Shown here: positions 1 through 8,914 of the stretch, in pieces
Numbering within the stretch: position 1 is the first letter of the stretch
Layout of the letters: each line of letters opens with the position of its first letter
Assembly: GCA_041396985.1 (NCBI GenBank)
Contig: JAWKXO010000002.1
Coordinates: forward strand, 1-64,000
Direction of reading: 5' to 3'
Length of the DNA: 64,000 nt
DNA from: Emcibacteraceae bacterium
GTDB lineage: Bacteria > Pseudomonadota > Alphaproteobacteria > Sphingomonadales > Emcibacteraceae
Program-made: the position numbers and the translations under genes
Notes under the pieces: generated by a model
What the model was told of the DNA's origin: nothing
The model's database searches: none
Seen by the model: the letters and a program-made list of their open reading frames with translations, nothing else

Positions 1-1062
1 ATCCGTGATCATGTCTTTGCCATTAAGTATCGTATCACTTCCGGCATGACGCAGGATCATATTAAGTTCCTGTTCAATATAATTGGGGTGACCTTCCTCA
101 ACCAGTAGCACGGCTTTTTTATCTTTGGTAAAATCGAGGATCTCACTGTCAATCACCGGATACGTGACATTCATCACATATATCGGCAGCTTTGCATCAC
201 CAAAAGCGTTGCTTAAGCCCAACAGTTCCATGGCGCGGATCAAACTGTTATAAAGCCCGCCCTGCACGATAATTCCGTATTCACCATTTTCCGCCCCAAG
301 TAGCTCATTAAGCTTATTTGATCTGATAAATTCAATAGCCGCCGGCAGACGTTTGGTCAGTTTTTCATGTTCATGTAAATAATTGGCGGGCGGCAATACT
401 ATGCGGGACGTGTCCCTGTTCGGGTTTTCCATCGCGTCCTGCAGGGTAAAATCCGGACGTTTGTTATTTTTGGCTTTAAATCGTCCATAAACATGGCAGG
501 CCCGAATGCGTAGCTCAAGTAGCACAGGCGTGTTCGAACTTTCTGAAAGCTCAAATCCGGTTTCTACCGCTTCCACGATTGATGTTAGGTTAGGACGGGG
601 ATCAAGCAGCCACATTTGTGATTTCATGGCAAAGGCATGGCTTCGTTCCTGCATGATTGAGGAACCTTCCCCGTAATCTTCACCGACAATGACAAGAGCA
701 CCGCCGGTCACCCCGCCTGAGGCCACATTGGCAAGAGCGTCACTGGCCACATTGGTCCCCACCGTTGATTTCCAGGTCACTGCGCCGCGAAGCGGATAAT
801 TCACCGATGCTGCAAGCATTGCTGCCGCCGTCGCCTCACTGGCAGAGGTTTCAAAATGAATGTTAAGTGCATTCATAATATCCTCTGCATCCGCCAGCAC
901 ATCCATCAGATGGGAAATGGGGGAACCCTGATAACCACCAACATAGGAAACCCCGGCTTGCAATAACCCTTTGGTGACCGCAAGGATGCCTTCCCCGCGA
1001 AATTCATCGCCTTCGCCGAGCCTTAATTTTTCAACTTCTTTTTTAAAAGACCGTTCTGCCAT
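1..1062 (-). CDS. Indolepyruvate/2-oxoacid:ferredoxin oxidoreductase, N-terminal part (truncated by window edge)
   Basis: Reading leftwards from an ATG at 1062, 354 codons stay open to the window edge, so only the N-terminal part is present. The translation shows the pyrimidine-type thiamin-diphosphate half of the 2-oxoacid:ferredoxin oxidoreductase family, with a GGYQGSPISH segment near residue 45 and a TVGTNVASDALANVAS segment near residue 105. Members oxidatively decarboxylate aryl-pyruvates (indolepyruvate, phenylpyruvate) to acyl-CoA and reduce ferredoxin or another acceptor. The start overlaps the stop of the upstream cyclase gene by one base (TGATG), which indicates translational coupling. 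The aryl-pyruvate substrate is inferred from family and neighbours. Whether it is a single fused alpha-beta-gamma polypeptide cannot be seen here. Confidence 0.85.
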   Translation of the reverse strand, partial: MAERSFKKEVEKLRLGEGDEFRGEGILAVTKGLLQAGVSYVGGYQGSPISHLMDVLADAEDIMNALNIHFETSASEATAAAMLAASVNYPLRGAVTWKSTVGTNVASDALANVASGGVTGGALVIVGEDYGEGSSIMQERSHAFAMKSQMWLLDPRPNLTSIVEAVETGFELSESSNTPVLLELRIRACHVYGRFKAKNNKRPDFTLQDAMENPNRDTSRIVLPPANYLHEHEKLTKRLPAAIEFIRSNKLNELLGAENGEYGIIVQGGLYNSLIRAMELLGLSNAFGDAKLPIYVMNVTYPVIDSEILDFTKDKKAVLLVEEGHPNYIEQELNMILRHAGSDTILNGKDMITD

Positions 1063-1841
1063 CAGGCCATTGTCAGGGCCAGCACACGAAGCGGACTTCC
1101 TGAGCCATTTTCAATTTTCAGTGGCGGCGCAATAACAATTGACCCCGTCGCTGGCAACTTATCTAGATTGGTCAGGCTTGCCAGGCCATATTTATTCGCT
1201 CCATGCATCATTGAATGGGCCGGAAACGGTACTTCAAACATGGCCGCCTGACCGGCATCTGTACCAACGGTTTCTACGCCCCAGCCAAGCACATTTTTTT
1301 CAATCAGATATTTTATACAACACGCCGATGGTCCGGGGGAATGTGGGCCCGTTTCATTGGCATTTAGGAAATTATCCCGGCCAACCAGTTTCAGCCAGTC
1401 TGTGCGCATCAATACCCAGGAACCGGCTTGAATATCACCATTTTTCTTTTCCCATGCTTTAATCCCGTCAGCAGTAAGCAGATAGTCATTGTCATTTGCC
1501 ACTTCCGCAGAACAATCAATAACGCAGGCAGGTCCGACAAGATTTTGGGGAGGAATAGTATCCGTGCCACCATTGGCATAATCCTTGCCGCTTACCCAGT
1601 GAATAGGCGCATCAAAATGGGTGCCTGTGTGCTCCCCCAATGTAATCGTATTCCAGTACCAGGCCGGACCGTTATCATCATATTTTGAAATTTCCTGCAT
1701 TGAAAATGGCGGTGAATTGACAGCAATTTCTTCCGGCAAATGAATAATCGGAGTATCGGGTCCTAGCACTTGCGTAAGATCAACAACTTTCACTTTTCCT
1801 GATATCAACCCTGCGGCCAGATCGTTTAATATATTGCTCAT
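1062..1841 (-). CDS. Cyclase-family metal-dependent hydrolase (kynurenine formamidase / isatin hydrolase type)
   Basis: This 259-aa protein carries the cyclase-family signature HTGTHFDAPIHW near residues 71-82, whose His/Asp residues bind the divalent metal. Family members hydrolyse N-formylkynurenine (KynB) or isatin, or act on polyketide rings. At about 259 residues it is longer than typical KynB (about 210) and closer to isatin-hydrolase-like members, so a role in indole or isatin breakdown is as plausible as formylkynurenine hydrolysis. It has no signal peptide and is likely cytosolic. It is the first gene of the minus-strand unit, divergent from the SDR gene at 1987, and translationally coupled to the aryl-pyruvate oxidoreductase. 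The family call is firm; the substrate is inferred. Confidence 0.85.
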   Translation of the reverse strand: MSNILNDLAAGLISGKVKVVDLTQVLGPDTPIIHLPEEIAVNSPPFSMQEISKYDDNGPAWYWNTITLGEHTGTHFDAPIHWVSGKDYANGGTDTIPPQNLVGPACVIDCSAEVANDNDYLLTADGIKAWEKKNGDIQAGSWVLMRTDWLKLVGRDNFLNANETGPHSPGPSACCIKYLIEKNVLGWGVETVGTDAGQAAMFEVPFPAHSMMHGANKYGLASLTNLDKLPATGSIVIAPPLKIENGSGSPLRVLALTMA

Positions 1842-1986
1842 AATTGAATTCTCCCTTTTTATCCATTTTCACACGAATCATTTGATTTTGCAAATAATAT
1901 CATATTTGATGTCAGATGAATAATTTGCTTGCTCCTGCGCGCTTCTCTTTTTACCTTACATGTAATGATATTATGAAAGGGTCTTT

Positions 1987-2736
1987 ATGTCATTATCCAA
2001 TAAACACGCAGTGGTCACCGGCGGTGCAACAGGTATTGGTCTGGCTATCACTATGGCTCTGGTGGCCGAAGGGGCACGCGTGACCATAATGGGCAGAAAT
2101 AAGGACCGACTGGAAAAGGTCGCAAAAACAAATGACAAAATTTTTGCTGATCAGGTTGACGTAACCGATCCAAAAAGTGTGGAACAGGCCTTCCTAAATG
2201 CGTCCGGGCGGGCAACAATTTCCATTCTGGTCAATAACGCCGGCGCGGCCAAAGCGGCACCTTTTAATAAAACGTCGCTTGAAGACTGGGAAAATACTTT
2301 GGCCGTAAATTTAACCAGCGTCTATCTGACCACCAGTGCCGCTTATAATGACATTATTAACACCGATCATGGCCGTATTATTAATATTGCCAGTACCGCA
2401 GGGGTCGAAGGCTGCGCCTATACCACCGCTTATTCCGCTTCCAAACACGGGGTGGTGGGACTGACAAAATCGCTAGCGCTCGAGCTTACTAAAACCAATG
2501 TCACCGTCAATGCCATTTGCCCGGGCTATACCAATACCGAAATGGTTGAGCAATCAATTATAAATGTTATGGAAAAAACTGGCAGAAACAGGCAGGATGC
2601 GTTAGCAGGCATTTTAAAAGCCGCTAACCAGAAGCGGTTGGTTGAGCCCGAAGAAATTGCAGAACTGGTGATAAAACTATGTCAGACAAAAAACGATAAT
2701 ATTAATGGACAGGCCATTGTGATAGACGGTAATTGA
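1987..2736 (+). CDS. SDR-family NAD(P)-dependent oxidoreductase
   Basis: This is a 249-aa classical short-chain dehydrogenase. It has the cofactor motif TGGATGIG at residues 11-18, NNAG at 83-86, catalytic Ser136, and the YSASK segment with Tyr149 and Lys153. It probably oxidises or reduces a hydroxyacyl-CoA or cyclic alcohol intermediate. It is the first gene of a tight plus-strand operon (SDR, enoyl-CoA hydratase, acyl-CoA dehydrogenase, RidA), which places it in a beta-oxidation-like sequence acting on a ring-derived CoA thioester. The start at 1987 has a GAAAGGG element just upstream. The exact substrate cannot be read from the sequence. Confidence 0.9.
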   Translation: MSLSNKHAVVTGGATGIGLAITMALVAEGARVTIMGRNKDRLEKVAKTNDKIFADQVDVTDPKSVEQAFLNASGRATISILVNNAGAAKAAPFNKTSLEDWENTLAVNLTSVYLTTSAAYNDIINTDHGRIINIASTAGVEGCAYTTAYSASKHGVVGLTKSLALELTKTNVTVNAICPGYTNTEMVEQSIINVMEKTGRNRQDALAGILKAANQKRLVEPEEIAELVIKLCQTKNDNINGQAIVIDGN

Positions 2737-2747
2737 AGGACAGAAAA

Positions 2748-3557
2748 ATGAACCCAGAAAGCTATAAACCTGAACATTTCTGCTGGTCCTATCAAGAGGG
2801 GATCGCGACCATAAGCCTTAACCGGCCTGAGCGGAAAAATCCGCTTACATTTGAAAGCTATGCCGAGCTTCGCGACCTGTTTCGTGCCCTTCAATATATC
2901 AAGGATGTCAAAGTTGTCATTTTTGGCCCCAAAGGAGGCAACTTCTCATCCGGCGGTGATGTCCATGACATAATCGGGCCGCTGATAAAAATGAATATGA
3001 TGGAGCTGTTGGATTTTACCCGCATGACCGGGGATCTGGTTAAAGCAATCCGTTCCTGCCCGCAACCGGTGATCGCGGCTGTCGACGGCATTTCCGTCGG
3101 CGCCGGCGCCATCATCCCCATGGCCAGCGATCTTAGGATCGGTACGCCAGACAGTAAAACCGCCTTCCTGTTTAATAAGGTGGGACTTGCCGGATGTGAT
3201 ATGGGCGCCTGTGCCATTCTGCCACGCATTATTGGACAGGGCCGCGCATCTGAACTTTTATTTTTAGGGAGAACCATGTCCGGGGAAGAAGGAGAGAAAT
3301 GGGGCTATTTCAACCAACTTACCAGCCCGGATGAGCTCATGGAGACGGCCATGACCATGGCCCGTAAAATAGCAAACGGTCCCACTTTTGCCAATGGCAT
3401 AACCAAAAATCAGCTTAATCATGAATGGAATATGGGACTAGATACTGCCATTGAGGCAGAAGCACAGGCCCAGGCAATTTGCATGCAGACAAAGGATTTT
3501 GAACGGGCCTACAATGCTTTCGTCAATAAAGAAAAACCGGTTTTTGAGGGCGATTAA
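2748..3557 (+). CDS. Enoyl-CoA hydratase/isomerase family protein
   Basis: This is a 269-aa crotonase-fold protein. I chose the ATG at 2748 because GAAGGA lies 7 bases upstream; an in-frame TTG at 2733 is less likely. Oxyanion-hole regions are visible as FSSGGDV (about residue 66) and SVGAGAIIPMASDLRI (about residue 116). The GLAGCDMGACAILPR stretch replaces the usual Glu-containing active-site loop, so catalysis may differ from standard enoyl-CoA hydration (ring hydration, hydrolysis or isomerisation are possible). It lies between the SDR and acyl-CoA dehydrogenase genes and shares TAATG with the latter. The family is certain and the precise reaction is not. Confidence 0.88.
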   Translation: MNPESYKPEHFCWSYQEGIATISLNRPERKNPLTFESYAELRDLFRALQYIKDVKVVIFGPKGGNFSSGGDVHDIIGPLIKMNMMELLDFTRMTGDLVKAIRSCPQPVIAAVDGISVGAGAIIPMASDLRIGTPDSKTAFLFNKVGLAGCDMGACAILPRIIGQGRASELLFLGRTMSGEEGEKWGYFNQLTSPDELMETAMTMARKIANGPTFANGITKNQLNHEWNMGLDTAIEAEAQAQAICMQTKDFERAYNAFVNKEKPVFEGD

Positions 3558-4744
3558 TGACTAAAATTATCGTTGATAAAAGCTACCTAAATTGGCCATT
3601 TTTTGAGGATCACCATCGTGAGCTTGCGGAAAAAATTGAAAACTGGTGCCAGAACAATCTTACCGATGACCATAATCATGGCAATGTTGATCAGGCATGC
3701 CGGGATATTCTTGCCAAACTGGCAAAAGGTGGATGGCTAAATTATGTTATTCCCAAGGCTTACGGTGGAATATTTGAAGAATTTGATGTCCGATCCCTTT
3801 GCCTGATCCGTGAAACGCTGGCCCGTCATGACGGCCTTGCCGATTTTGTCTTTGCCATGCAGGGGCTTGGAAGCGGAACAATTACTCTTTTTGGAAGTGA
3901 TGACATTAAAAAAGAATATCTGCCGGATGTTGCTTCCGGTAAAAAAACTGCTGCCTTTGCCCTCACCGAGCTTGAAAGCGGGTCTGATGTTGCCAATATG
4001 ACGACAACAGCGGAGGATAAAGGGGACCATTATCTTGTCAATGGGGCAAAAACCTATATATCCAATGGCGGCATTGCCGATTATTATGTTCTGTTCGCCC
4101 GAACTGGAGAAGCACCGGGGGCGAAGGGGCTTTCCGCCATGATCATTGATGCGGACACACCGGGCCTTGAAATCACCGAACGCATTAAGGTCATTGCCCC
4201 TCATCCGCTAGCGACGATTAGTTTTAAAAATTGTAAAATTCCAAAAAATAAACGCCTCGGCATGGCTGGCGAGGGCTTCAAAGCCGCCATGGCAACGCTT
4301 GATATTTTCCGCTCTACTGTTGGAGCCGCAGCACTTGGCTTTGCCCGTCGGGCCTTAAGTGAAGCGGTTGAGCGAACCAATAACCGTCACCTGTTTGGTG
4401 CACCTCTGCATAATCTGCAACTGGTGCAGGGCATGCTGGCAGAAAGTGCCGTTGATGTGGATAGCAGTGCACTGCTTATTTACAGGGCCGCCTGGACCCG
4501 AGACAGTTTGGGGCGACGGGTTACCCGTGAGGCAGCCATGGCAAAATTGCATGCAACGGAAAGTGCACAGAATGTTATTGATAAAGCGGTACAGATTTTT
4601 GGCGGTATGGGTGTTGTAAGCGGCGTCAAGGTTGAAGAATTATACCGTGAAATCCGTGCCCTTCGCATTTATGAAGGGGCAACCGAAGTCCAGAAAATTA
4701 TAATCGCCAGACAGCTACTACAAACTCATAAGGAAAATTCATAA
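3557..4744 (+). CDS. Acyl-CoA dehydrogenase
   Basis: This 395-aa FAD-dependent acyl-CoA dehydrogenase shows the signature AFALTELESGSDVANM near residues 135-150 and the C-terminal RIYEGATEVQ motif that contains the catalytic Glu. It oxidises an acyl-CoA to the enoyl-CoA and passes electrons to ETF; etfBA genes are present at 57.9-59.6 kb in this window. It overlaps the preceding hydratase gene by one base and is followed one base later by RidA, so the four genes are almost certainly cotranscribed. The context suggests a cyclic or aromatic-derived substrate rather than ordinary fatty acids, but that is inference. Confidence 0.92.
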   Translation: MTKIIVDKSYLNWPFFEDHHRELAEKIENWCQNNLTDDHNHGNVDQACRDILAKLAKGGWLNYVIPKAYGGIFEEFDVRSLCLIRETLARHDGLADFVFAMQGLGSGTITLFGSDDIKKEYLPDVASGKKTAAFALTELESGSDVANMTTTAEDKGDHYLVNGAKTYISNGGIADYYVLFARTGEAPGAKGLSAMIIDADTPGLEITERIKVIAPHPLATISFKNCKIPKNKRLGMAGEGFKAAMATLDIFRSTVGAAALGFARRALSEAVERTNNRHLFGAPLHNLQLVQGMLAESAVDVDSSALLIYRAAWTRDSLGRRVTREAAMAKLHATESAQNVIDKAVQIFGGMGVVSGVKVEELYREIRALRIYEGATEVQKIIIARQLLQTHKENS

Positions 4745-4745
4745 T

Positions 4746-5141
4746 ATGAAACAGCTTCTGCCGGAAGGATGGCCAAGACCTAAAGGGTATTCAAATGCTG
4801 TCAGTGTCAATAGTGGCCGGACAATTTATATTGCCGGGCTAATAGGCTGGAATGAGGATGAAGTATTTGAAAGCGATAAGCTCACCGATCAGTTTCGAAA
4901 AACTCTGGAAAATATCATCACCGTGCTTAAAACCGACAGCGCAGGGCCGGAACATATTGTCCGCATGACCTGGTATATTACCGACAAGCAGGAATATCTT
5001 GAAAATTTAAAGGAAATAGGAGCCATTTACCGAGAGGTAATCGGAAAAAATTATCCTGCGATGGCTTGTGTGGAGGTTTCTGCACTGATGGAAGACAAGG
5101 CAAAAATTGAAATTGAGACAACCGCAGTAATTGAATCCTAA
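4746..5141 (+). CDS. RidA-family (YjgF/UK114) enamine/imine deaminase, cytosolic
   Basis: This 131-aa RidA-family protein is full length for the group and has no signal peptide. RidA proteins hydrolyse enamines and imines to ketones plus ammonium. It is the last gene of the SDR/hydratase/dehydrogenase operon, one base after the acyl-CoA dehydrogenase stop. A plausible role is removal of nitrogen from an amino-cyclohexene-carboxyl-CoA or similar intermediate of anthranilate-type degradation, where a cyclic enamine would otherwise have to hydrolyse spontaneously. That role is inferred from the neighbours. A second, exported RidA paralogue occurs at 18320. Confidence 0.85.
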   Translation: MKQLLPEGWPRPKGYSNAVSVNSGRTIYIAGLIGWNEDEVFESDKLTDQFRKTLENIITVLKTDSAGPEHIVRMTWYITDKQEYLENLKEIGAIYREVIGKNYPAMACVEVSALMEDKAKIEIETTAVIES

Positions 5142-5161
5142 GCAAACAGGTAAAAGAAAAA

Positions 5162-5743
5162 GTGGAAACTGAATTACTTGTAAAAAACAGAGAATGTGGC
5201 AACTGTATAGCCTGCTGTGTTGAATTAATTATAGAAGACCCGGAGCTGGTTAAGCTACCTGGCGTAAAATGCAAAAATCTGAAAAAAGATGGCGGATGCA
5301 GTATTTATCAGACACGTCCAAAAACATGCCGGGAGTGGTATTGTATGTGGCGCTTTTTACCCTTGCTTGGTGAGGAGTGGAGACCAGACAAAAGTGGCGT
5401 TCTAATCAAAAGGGAGTACGACAATATTCCCCCCGGATATCAAGGGAAAATTGCACTTAATTTTGAAATTATTGGGCGGAAATCAGTTGTTGAAGATCTG
5501 AATTTCATCGAACTATTATGTGGATATATTCTGAAGGATATACCCTGTTTTATATCCTATGCAAAACCGCGCCATGAGCTTAGAATGGTGTTTCTTAATG
5601 ACAGACTGAGACCTCTGATTGAAACTGGAAATCTACCTCTCATTCAAGAACGTTTATCTTCAGACTTAAAAAGCTGCATTAAAAATTCCCGGCGCAAAAT
5701 TTTCATCAGAGACGGAAAGGTTATCGCGCCGCAAAATGGATAA
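5162..5743 (+). CDS. YkgJ-like cysteine-cluster protein
   Basis: This 193-aa protein uses a GTG start at 5162. A dense N-terminal cysteine pattern (CGNCIACC at residues 12-19, then Cys37, Cys46, Cys56 and Cys61) matches the YkgJ/CxxCxxCC family, thought to bind zinc or an Fe-S cluster; no specific reaction is known. The C-terminal half has no recognised motif. The gene lies 20 bases after RidA and overlaps the DUF1697 gene by 8 bases. It may be read through from the upstream catabolic operon, but nothing in the protein ties it to that pathway. Confidence 0.7.
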   Translation: METELLVKNRECGNCIACCVELIIEDPELVKLPGVKCKNLKKDGGCSIYQTRPKTCREWYCMWRFLPLLGEEWRPDKSGVLIKREYDNIPPGYQGKIALNFEIIGRKSVVEDLNFIELLCGYILKDIPCFISYAKPRHELRMVFLNDRLRPLIETGNLPLIQERLSSDLKSCIKNSRRKIFIRDGKVIAPQNG

Positions 5744-6281
5744 ATTTATTTCAATATTAAGAGGAATAAATGTTTCAGGTCAGAAAAAAATTAAAATGAC
5801 CGATTTGAAAGCCCTTTATGAAAATATCGGCGCAGAAAATGTGACCACCTATATCCAGAGCGGAAATGTTATATTCAATCATGCCTTAAAAGACCCCGAC
5901 CAAATTAAAAATCTGATTGAGCAGTCAATTGAAACCCGATATTCCTTTTTTGTACATGTGGATGTGAGAAAGACAGATGAATTTTTCACTATTCTTAATG
6001 ACCTGCCATTTAAGAAATTTGACCCCGAACAGGACGGCACAAAAATACTTATGACCTTTCTGGAAAATAATCCGGAAGCGACTTTAAAAGAAAAATTAAT
6101 GGACTATGTTAAAGAACCTGAAAAATTAATATATGGCAATCGCGTCATTTATTTGCATTGTCCAAATGGCTATGGAAAAACAAACCTGTCCAATGTATTT
6201 ATTGAAAATAAACTGAAAACCAAGGCAACAACACGTAATCTTAAATCAGTTATAAAATTGATAGAATTATCAAGATTATAA
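5736..6281 (+). CDS. DUF1697 domain-containing protein
   Basis: This 181-aa protein opens with the SILRGINVSGQKKIKM segment typical of DUF1697, followed by an ENVTTYIQSGNVIF stretch and a KTTLSN-like C-terminal part (GKTNLSN) that marks the family. It is full length, cytosolic and of unknown biochemical function. The start overlaps the preceding Cys-cluster gene by 8 bases, which suggests cotranslation. There is no sign of truncation. Confidence 0.85.
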   Translation: MDKFISILRGINVSGQKKIKMTDLKALYENIGAENVTTYIQSGNVIFNHALKDPDQIKNLIEQSIETRYSFFVHVDVRKTDEFFTILNDLPFKKFDPEQDGTKILMTFLENNPEATLKEKLMDYVKEPEKLIYGNRVIYLHCPNGYGKTNLSNVFIENKLKTKATTRNLKSVIKLIELSRL

Positions 6282-6327
6282 TTTAAGACTAATTCTACTG
6301 CCTACGCAATTATCCTTATATTTCAAT

Positions 6328-7110
6328 ATGGTAACAAAAATAATGACCCTATTTAGAAAAATATATGTTGAAATATGGATTTTACTGTCTATTACCGTTT
6401 TGATGGCAATGGCTATTTACTGGCGGGTTGAAAGTGCCAGAAATCTGGTTAACTTTTCTAATGTATTAATCTGGCAATTAGCAAATTGGTTTCCTCTCAT
6501 TATTTTTGCTTTTTATAGGAAATATTCCTACGGGAAAAAATATTTTCACCGAAATTGGATATATTACTTTCTGTTTGCATTATTTTTGGTTTTTCATTTG
6601 GGATGGTTTGTTGTTATTGGCAATCAATTAAGTCCATATGTCGATTTTCCTGAAACCCGGTATGGCGTTTATCCCTTCTTTTTTATTTTTTGGATTTTTA
6701 TTGATGTCATCATCGTCGCCCTGTTTATTCTTTACTACAGACATAGCGTTCTTCTTTCTTCATCCGAGGAAAAAGGCACAGTAAATATTAAAGTTCTTGA
6801 AGTTAAAGAAAGAGGCAAGACCAGCCTGATATCCATAGAAGATATAATCTGGATTGAAGCAGACGGATATTGTGCGAGAATTCATACAGATAAACATAAA
6901 TACCATGTAAGGATTTCTTTAAAAGAACTAAATCATAGCCTTCCTACAGAGGAATTTATTCAGATACACAGATCGGCTATAATAAATATTAGCCATCTTA
7001 AAGCATTGGAGCACTCTTCAAATGCGATAATGAAAAATGGCGATACTATAAAAATCAGCCGTGCCGGGCTTTCCCGATTGAAACCAGCATTAAAGAACCA
7101 CACACTCTAG
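6328..7110 (+). CDS. Membrane-anchored LytTR-family transcriptional regulator
   Basis: This 260-aa protein has four hydrophobic segments in its first 145 residues (about 15-32, 47-64, 73-97 and 111-137), followed by a C-terminal LytTR DNA-binding domain. The LytTR part contains the EDIIWIEADGYCARIH and FIQIHRSAIIN segments. There is no receiver domain, so it is a one-component membrane regulator rather than a response regulator. No histidine kinase gene is adjacent. The next gene downstream encodes an exported phosphatase-superfamily enzyme and could be a target, but this is inference from proximity. Confidence 0.82.
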   Translation: MVTKIMTLFRKIYVEIWILLSITVLMAMAIYWRVESARNLVNFSNVLIWQLANWFPLIIFAFYRKYSYGKKYFHRNWIYYFLFALFLVFHLGWFVVIGNQLSPYVDFPETRYGVYPFFFIFWIFIDVIIVALFILYYRHSVLLSSSEEKGTVNIKVLEVKERGKTSLISIEDIIWIEADGYCARIHTDKHKYHVRISLKELNHSLPTEEFIQIHRSAIINISHLKALEHSSNAIMKNGDTIKISRAGLSRLKPALKNHTL

Positions 7111-7224
7111 CCATAACATTCACTGCATAATTTCGACCGTTCACTGCTATTTTCTTGAAAGCGGATGATGATCATTATTCAATCTGACAATCTTCAATTT
7201 AATAATAACGTAACGGCAAAAATT

Positions 7225-8835
7225 ATGAAAAAATGCTTAGTTTTAATTTCTGGTATTATTAGTTTAAGCCTCTGCTCAAATTATAGTTTCGGCGAAGAAG
7301 CCTCAAAAAAACTTATAGTTCAGATCACATTGGACCAGTTTAAATCAGAATATATTAAATGGTACAGACCAGCATTTAAAAATGGTTTCAAACGTGTAAT
7401 TGAAAATGGCAATTATATAGAGTCCGGACTGGTGGATCACGCCATTACCAACTCATTCCCGGGTCATTTAAGTCTAAGCACCGGAATGTACCCGGCGCAT
7501 CATGGGTTCCCAGGGAATGAATGGTGGATAGAGCGTGAAAACGGCTGGGGCTGGATTGACGGAATTGCAGATAGTAATACATGGATTGCTGGAAATAAAG
7601 ACCGTCCCAGCGCATCACCAAAAAACATATATGTTTCGACGATCAGCGACTGGATAAAGGATAACAACCCTGAATCCAAAGCAATCGCCCTTTCAACCGG
7701 ACAGACAATCTCAATTGCATATGGTGGTAAAAAAGGCGACGCCAGCTATTGGCTTGATCAGACAACAGGCCACTTTATAACCACAAGTTATTATGCAAAC
7801 CGATTACCCGCTTGGCTTGATGAATTTAACGAAAAAGACCTTTCAACATTCAAAGCCAAAGAATGGAAAAATGAAATTCCGGATGAATTTCGCTCGCTCG
7901 CTGAACCAGATGCATCCGGTTATGAAAATTTCGGTAAAAATTTCACCTTTCCTCACCTATTTGTAAATGAAAAACCCGATGATCCCGATGCGACTGAAGA
8001 AGCATTATATAATGAGTGGTTTTATAATACGCCAATCGCTGATGAAGCCTTATTTTCTTTGGCAGAAAGCACAATTATTAATGAAAAACTAGGCCAAGAT
8101 GACAAAACGGACTATCTTGCAATCATAGTAAATTCGACCGATAACATAGGCCATGCTTTTGGCGGAAGAAGTCAGGAAACTTTGGATGCATTGCTTAGAA
8201 TTTACCGCGCATTGGGAAAACTGTTAATTTTTCTGGATGAAAAAATAGGTAAAGACAATTATGTAATGGCAATCAGTGGCGATCACGGCGCACCTGATAT
8301 AATTGAATTTCAACAGGCAAGATTTAATCGTGGTACCCGAATAACTGATGAACAAATTGACGATCTATTGGACGCTGTTGAGGAAGAAGCAATAAACAGT
8401 AGCTTAACAGGCGACGAGCTTGTTTCCTCACTTGAAGCTGTTATTGAGAAATTTGATTTTGTTTTTGATGCTGTAACCCAACAGGAAATTGACGGTAAAA
8501 AAGAAAGCAAGAATCCTTATATTGATGCATTCCGCAAATCCTGGGTCAAAGGTCGAATTCCCGATTTTCCGCTTTGGGGATCTGGCCAAAGAAATTACCA
8601 CCCGGCAAGATACGGCATTGTCGTACAATTTAATGAAAATACATTTTTTGATGCAGCCCCTGTTGTTCATGGCTCTCCATATTCATATGACCGTAAAGTA
8701 CCAATAATATTTTATAGGATGGGAAATATTAAAATGAATGATAAAGCCCGAACAGTCGATGTTGCGCCGACTTTGGCATCAAGAGCTGGAATAGAATTCC
8801 CAAAGAATCTGGATGGAAAGTCTTTGTTAAATTGA
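7225..8835 (+). CDS. Exported alkaline phosphatase / phosphodiesterase superfamily enzyme
   Basis: This 536-aa protein is taken from the ATG at 7225, where a Sec signal peptide begins (MKKCLVLISGII, cleavage near SFG-EEA). An in-frame ATG at 7165 would add 20 residues that spoil the signal. Metal-ligand motifs of the type I phosphodiesterase/PafA-like family are visible: an Asp after QITL, STDNIGHAFGG, SGDHGAPD and a C-terminal VVHGSP. In the nucleophile loop, SFPGHLSLSTG has Ser (residue 77) where these enzymes normally have Thr. It likely cleaves phosphate mono- or diesters in the periplasm. The closest substrate class cannot be decided by eye. Confidence 0.85.
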   Translation: MKKCLVLISGIISLSLCSNYSFGEEASKKLIVQITLDQFKSEYIKWYRPAFKNGFKRVIENGNYIESGLVDHAITNSFPGHLSLSTGMYPAHHGFPGNEWWIERENGWGWIDGIADSNTWIAGNKDRPSASPKNIYVSTISDWIKDNNPESKAIALSTGQTISIAYGGKKGDASYWLDQTTGHFITTSYYANRLPAWLDEFNEKDLSTFKAKEWKNEIPDEFRSLAEPDASGYENFGKNFTFPHLFVNEKPDDPDATEEALYNEWFYNTPIADEALFSLAESTIINEKLGQDDKTDYLAIIVNSTDNIGHAFGGRSQETLDALLRIYRALGKLLIFLDEKIGKDNYVMAISGDHGAPDIIEFQQARFNRGTRITDEQIDDLLDAVEEEAINSSLTGDELVSSLEAVIEKFDFVFDAVTQQEIDGKKESKNPYIDAFRKSWVKGRIPDFPLWGSGQRNYHPARYGIVVQFNENTFFDAAPVVHGSPYSYDRKVPIIFYRMGNIKMNDKARTVDVAPTLASRAGIEFPKNLDGKSLLN

Positions 8836-8914
8836 ATTCGGTATAAAATGAATCGATTTAATTTTAATCGACAATTCCTTAGTTTTGACCTATATGCAGA
8901 CATAATAGAAACAT

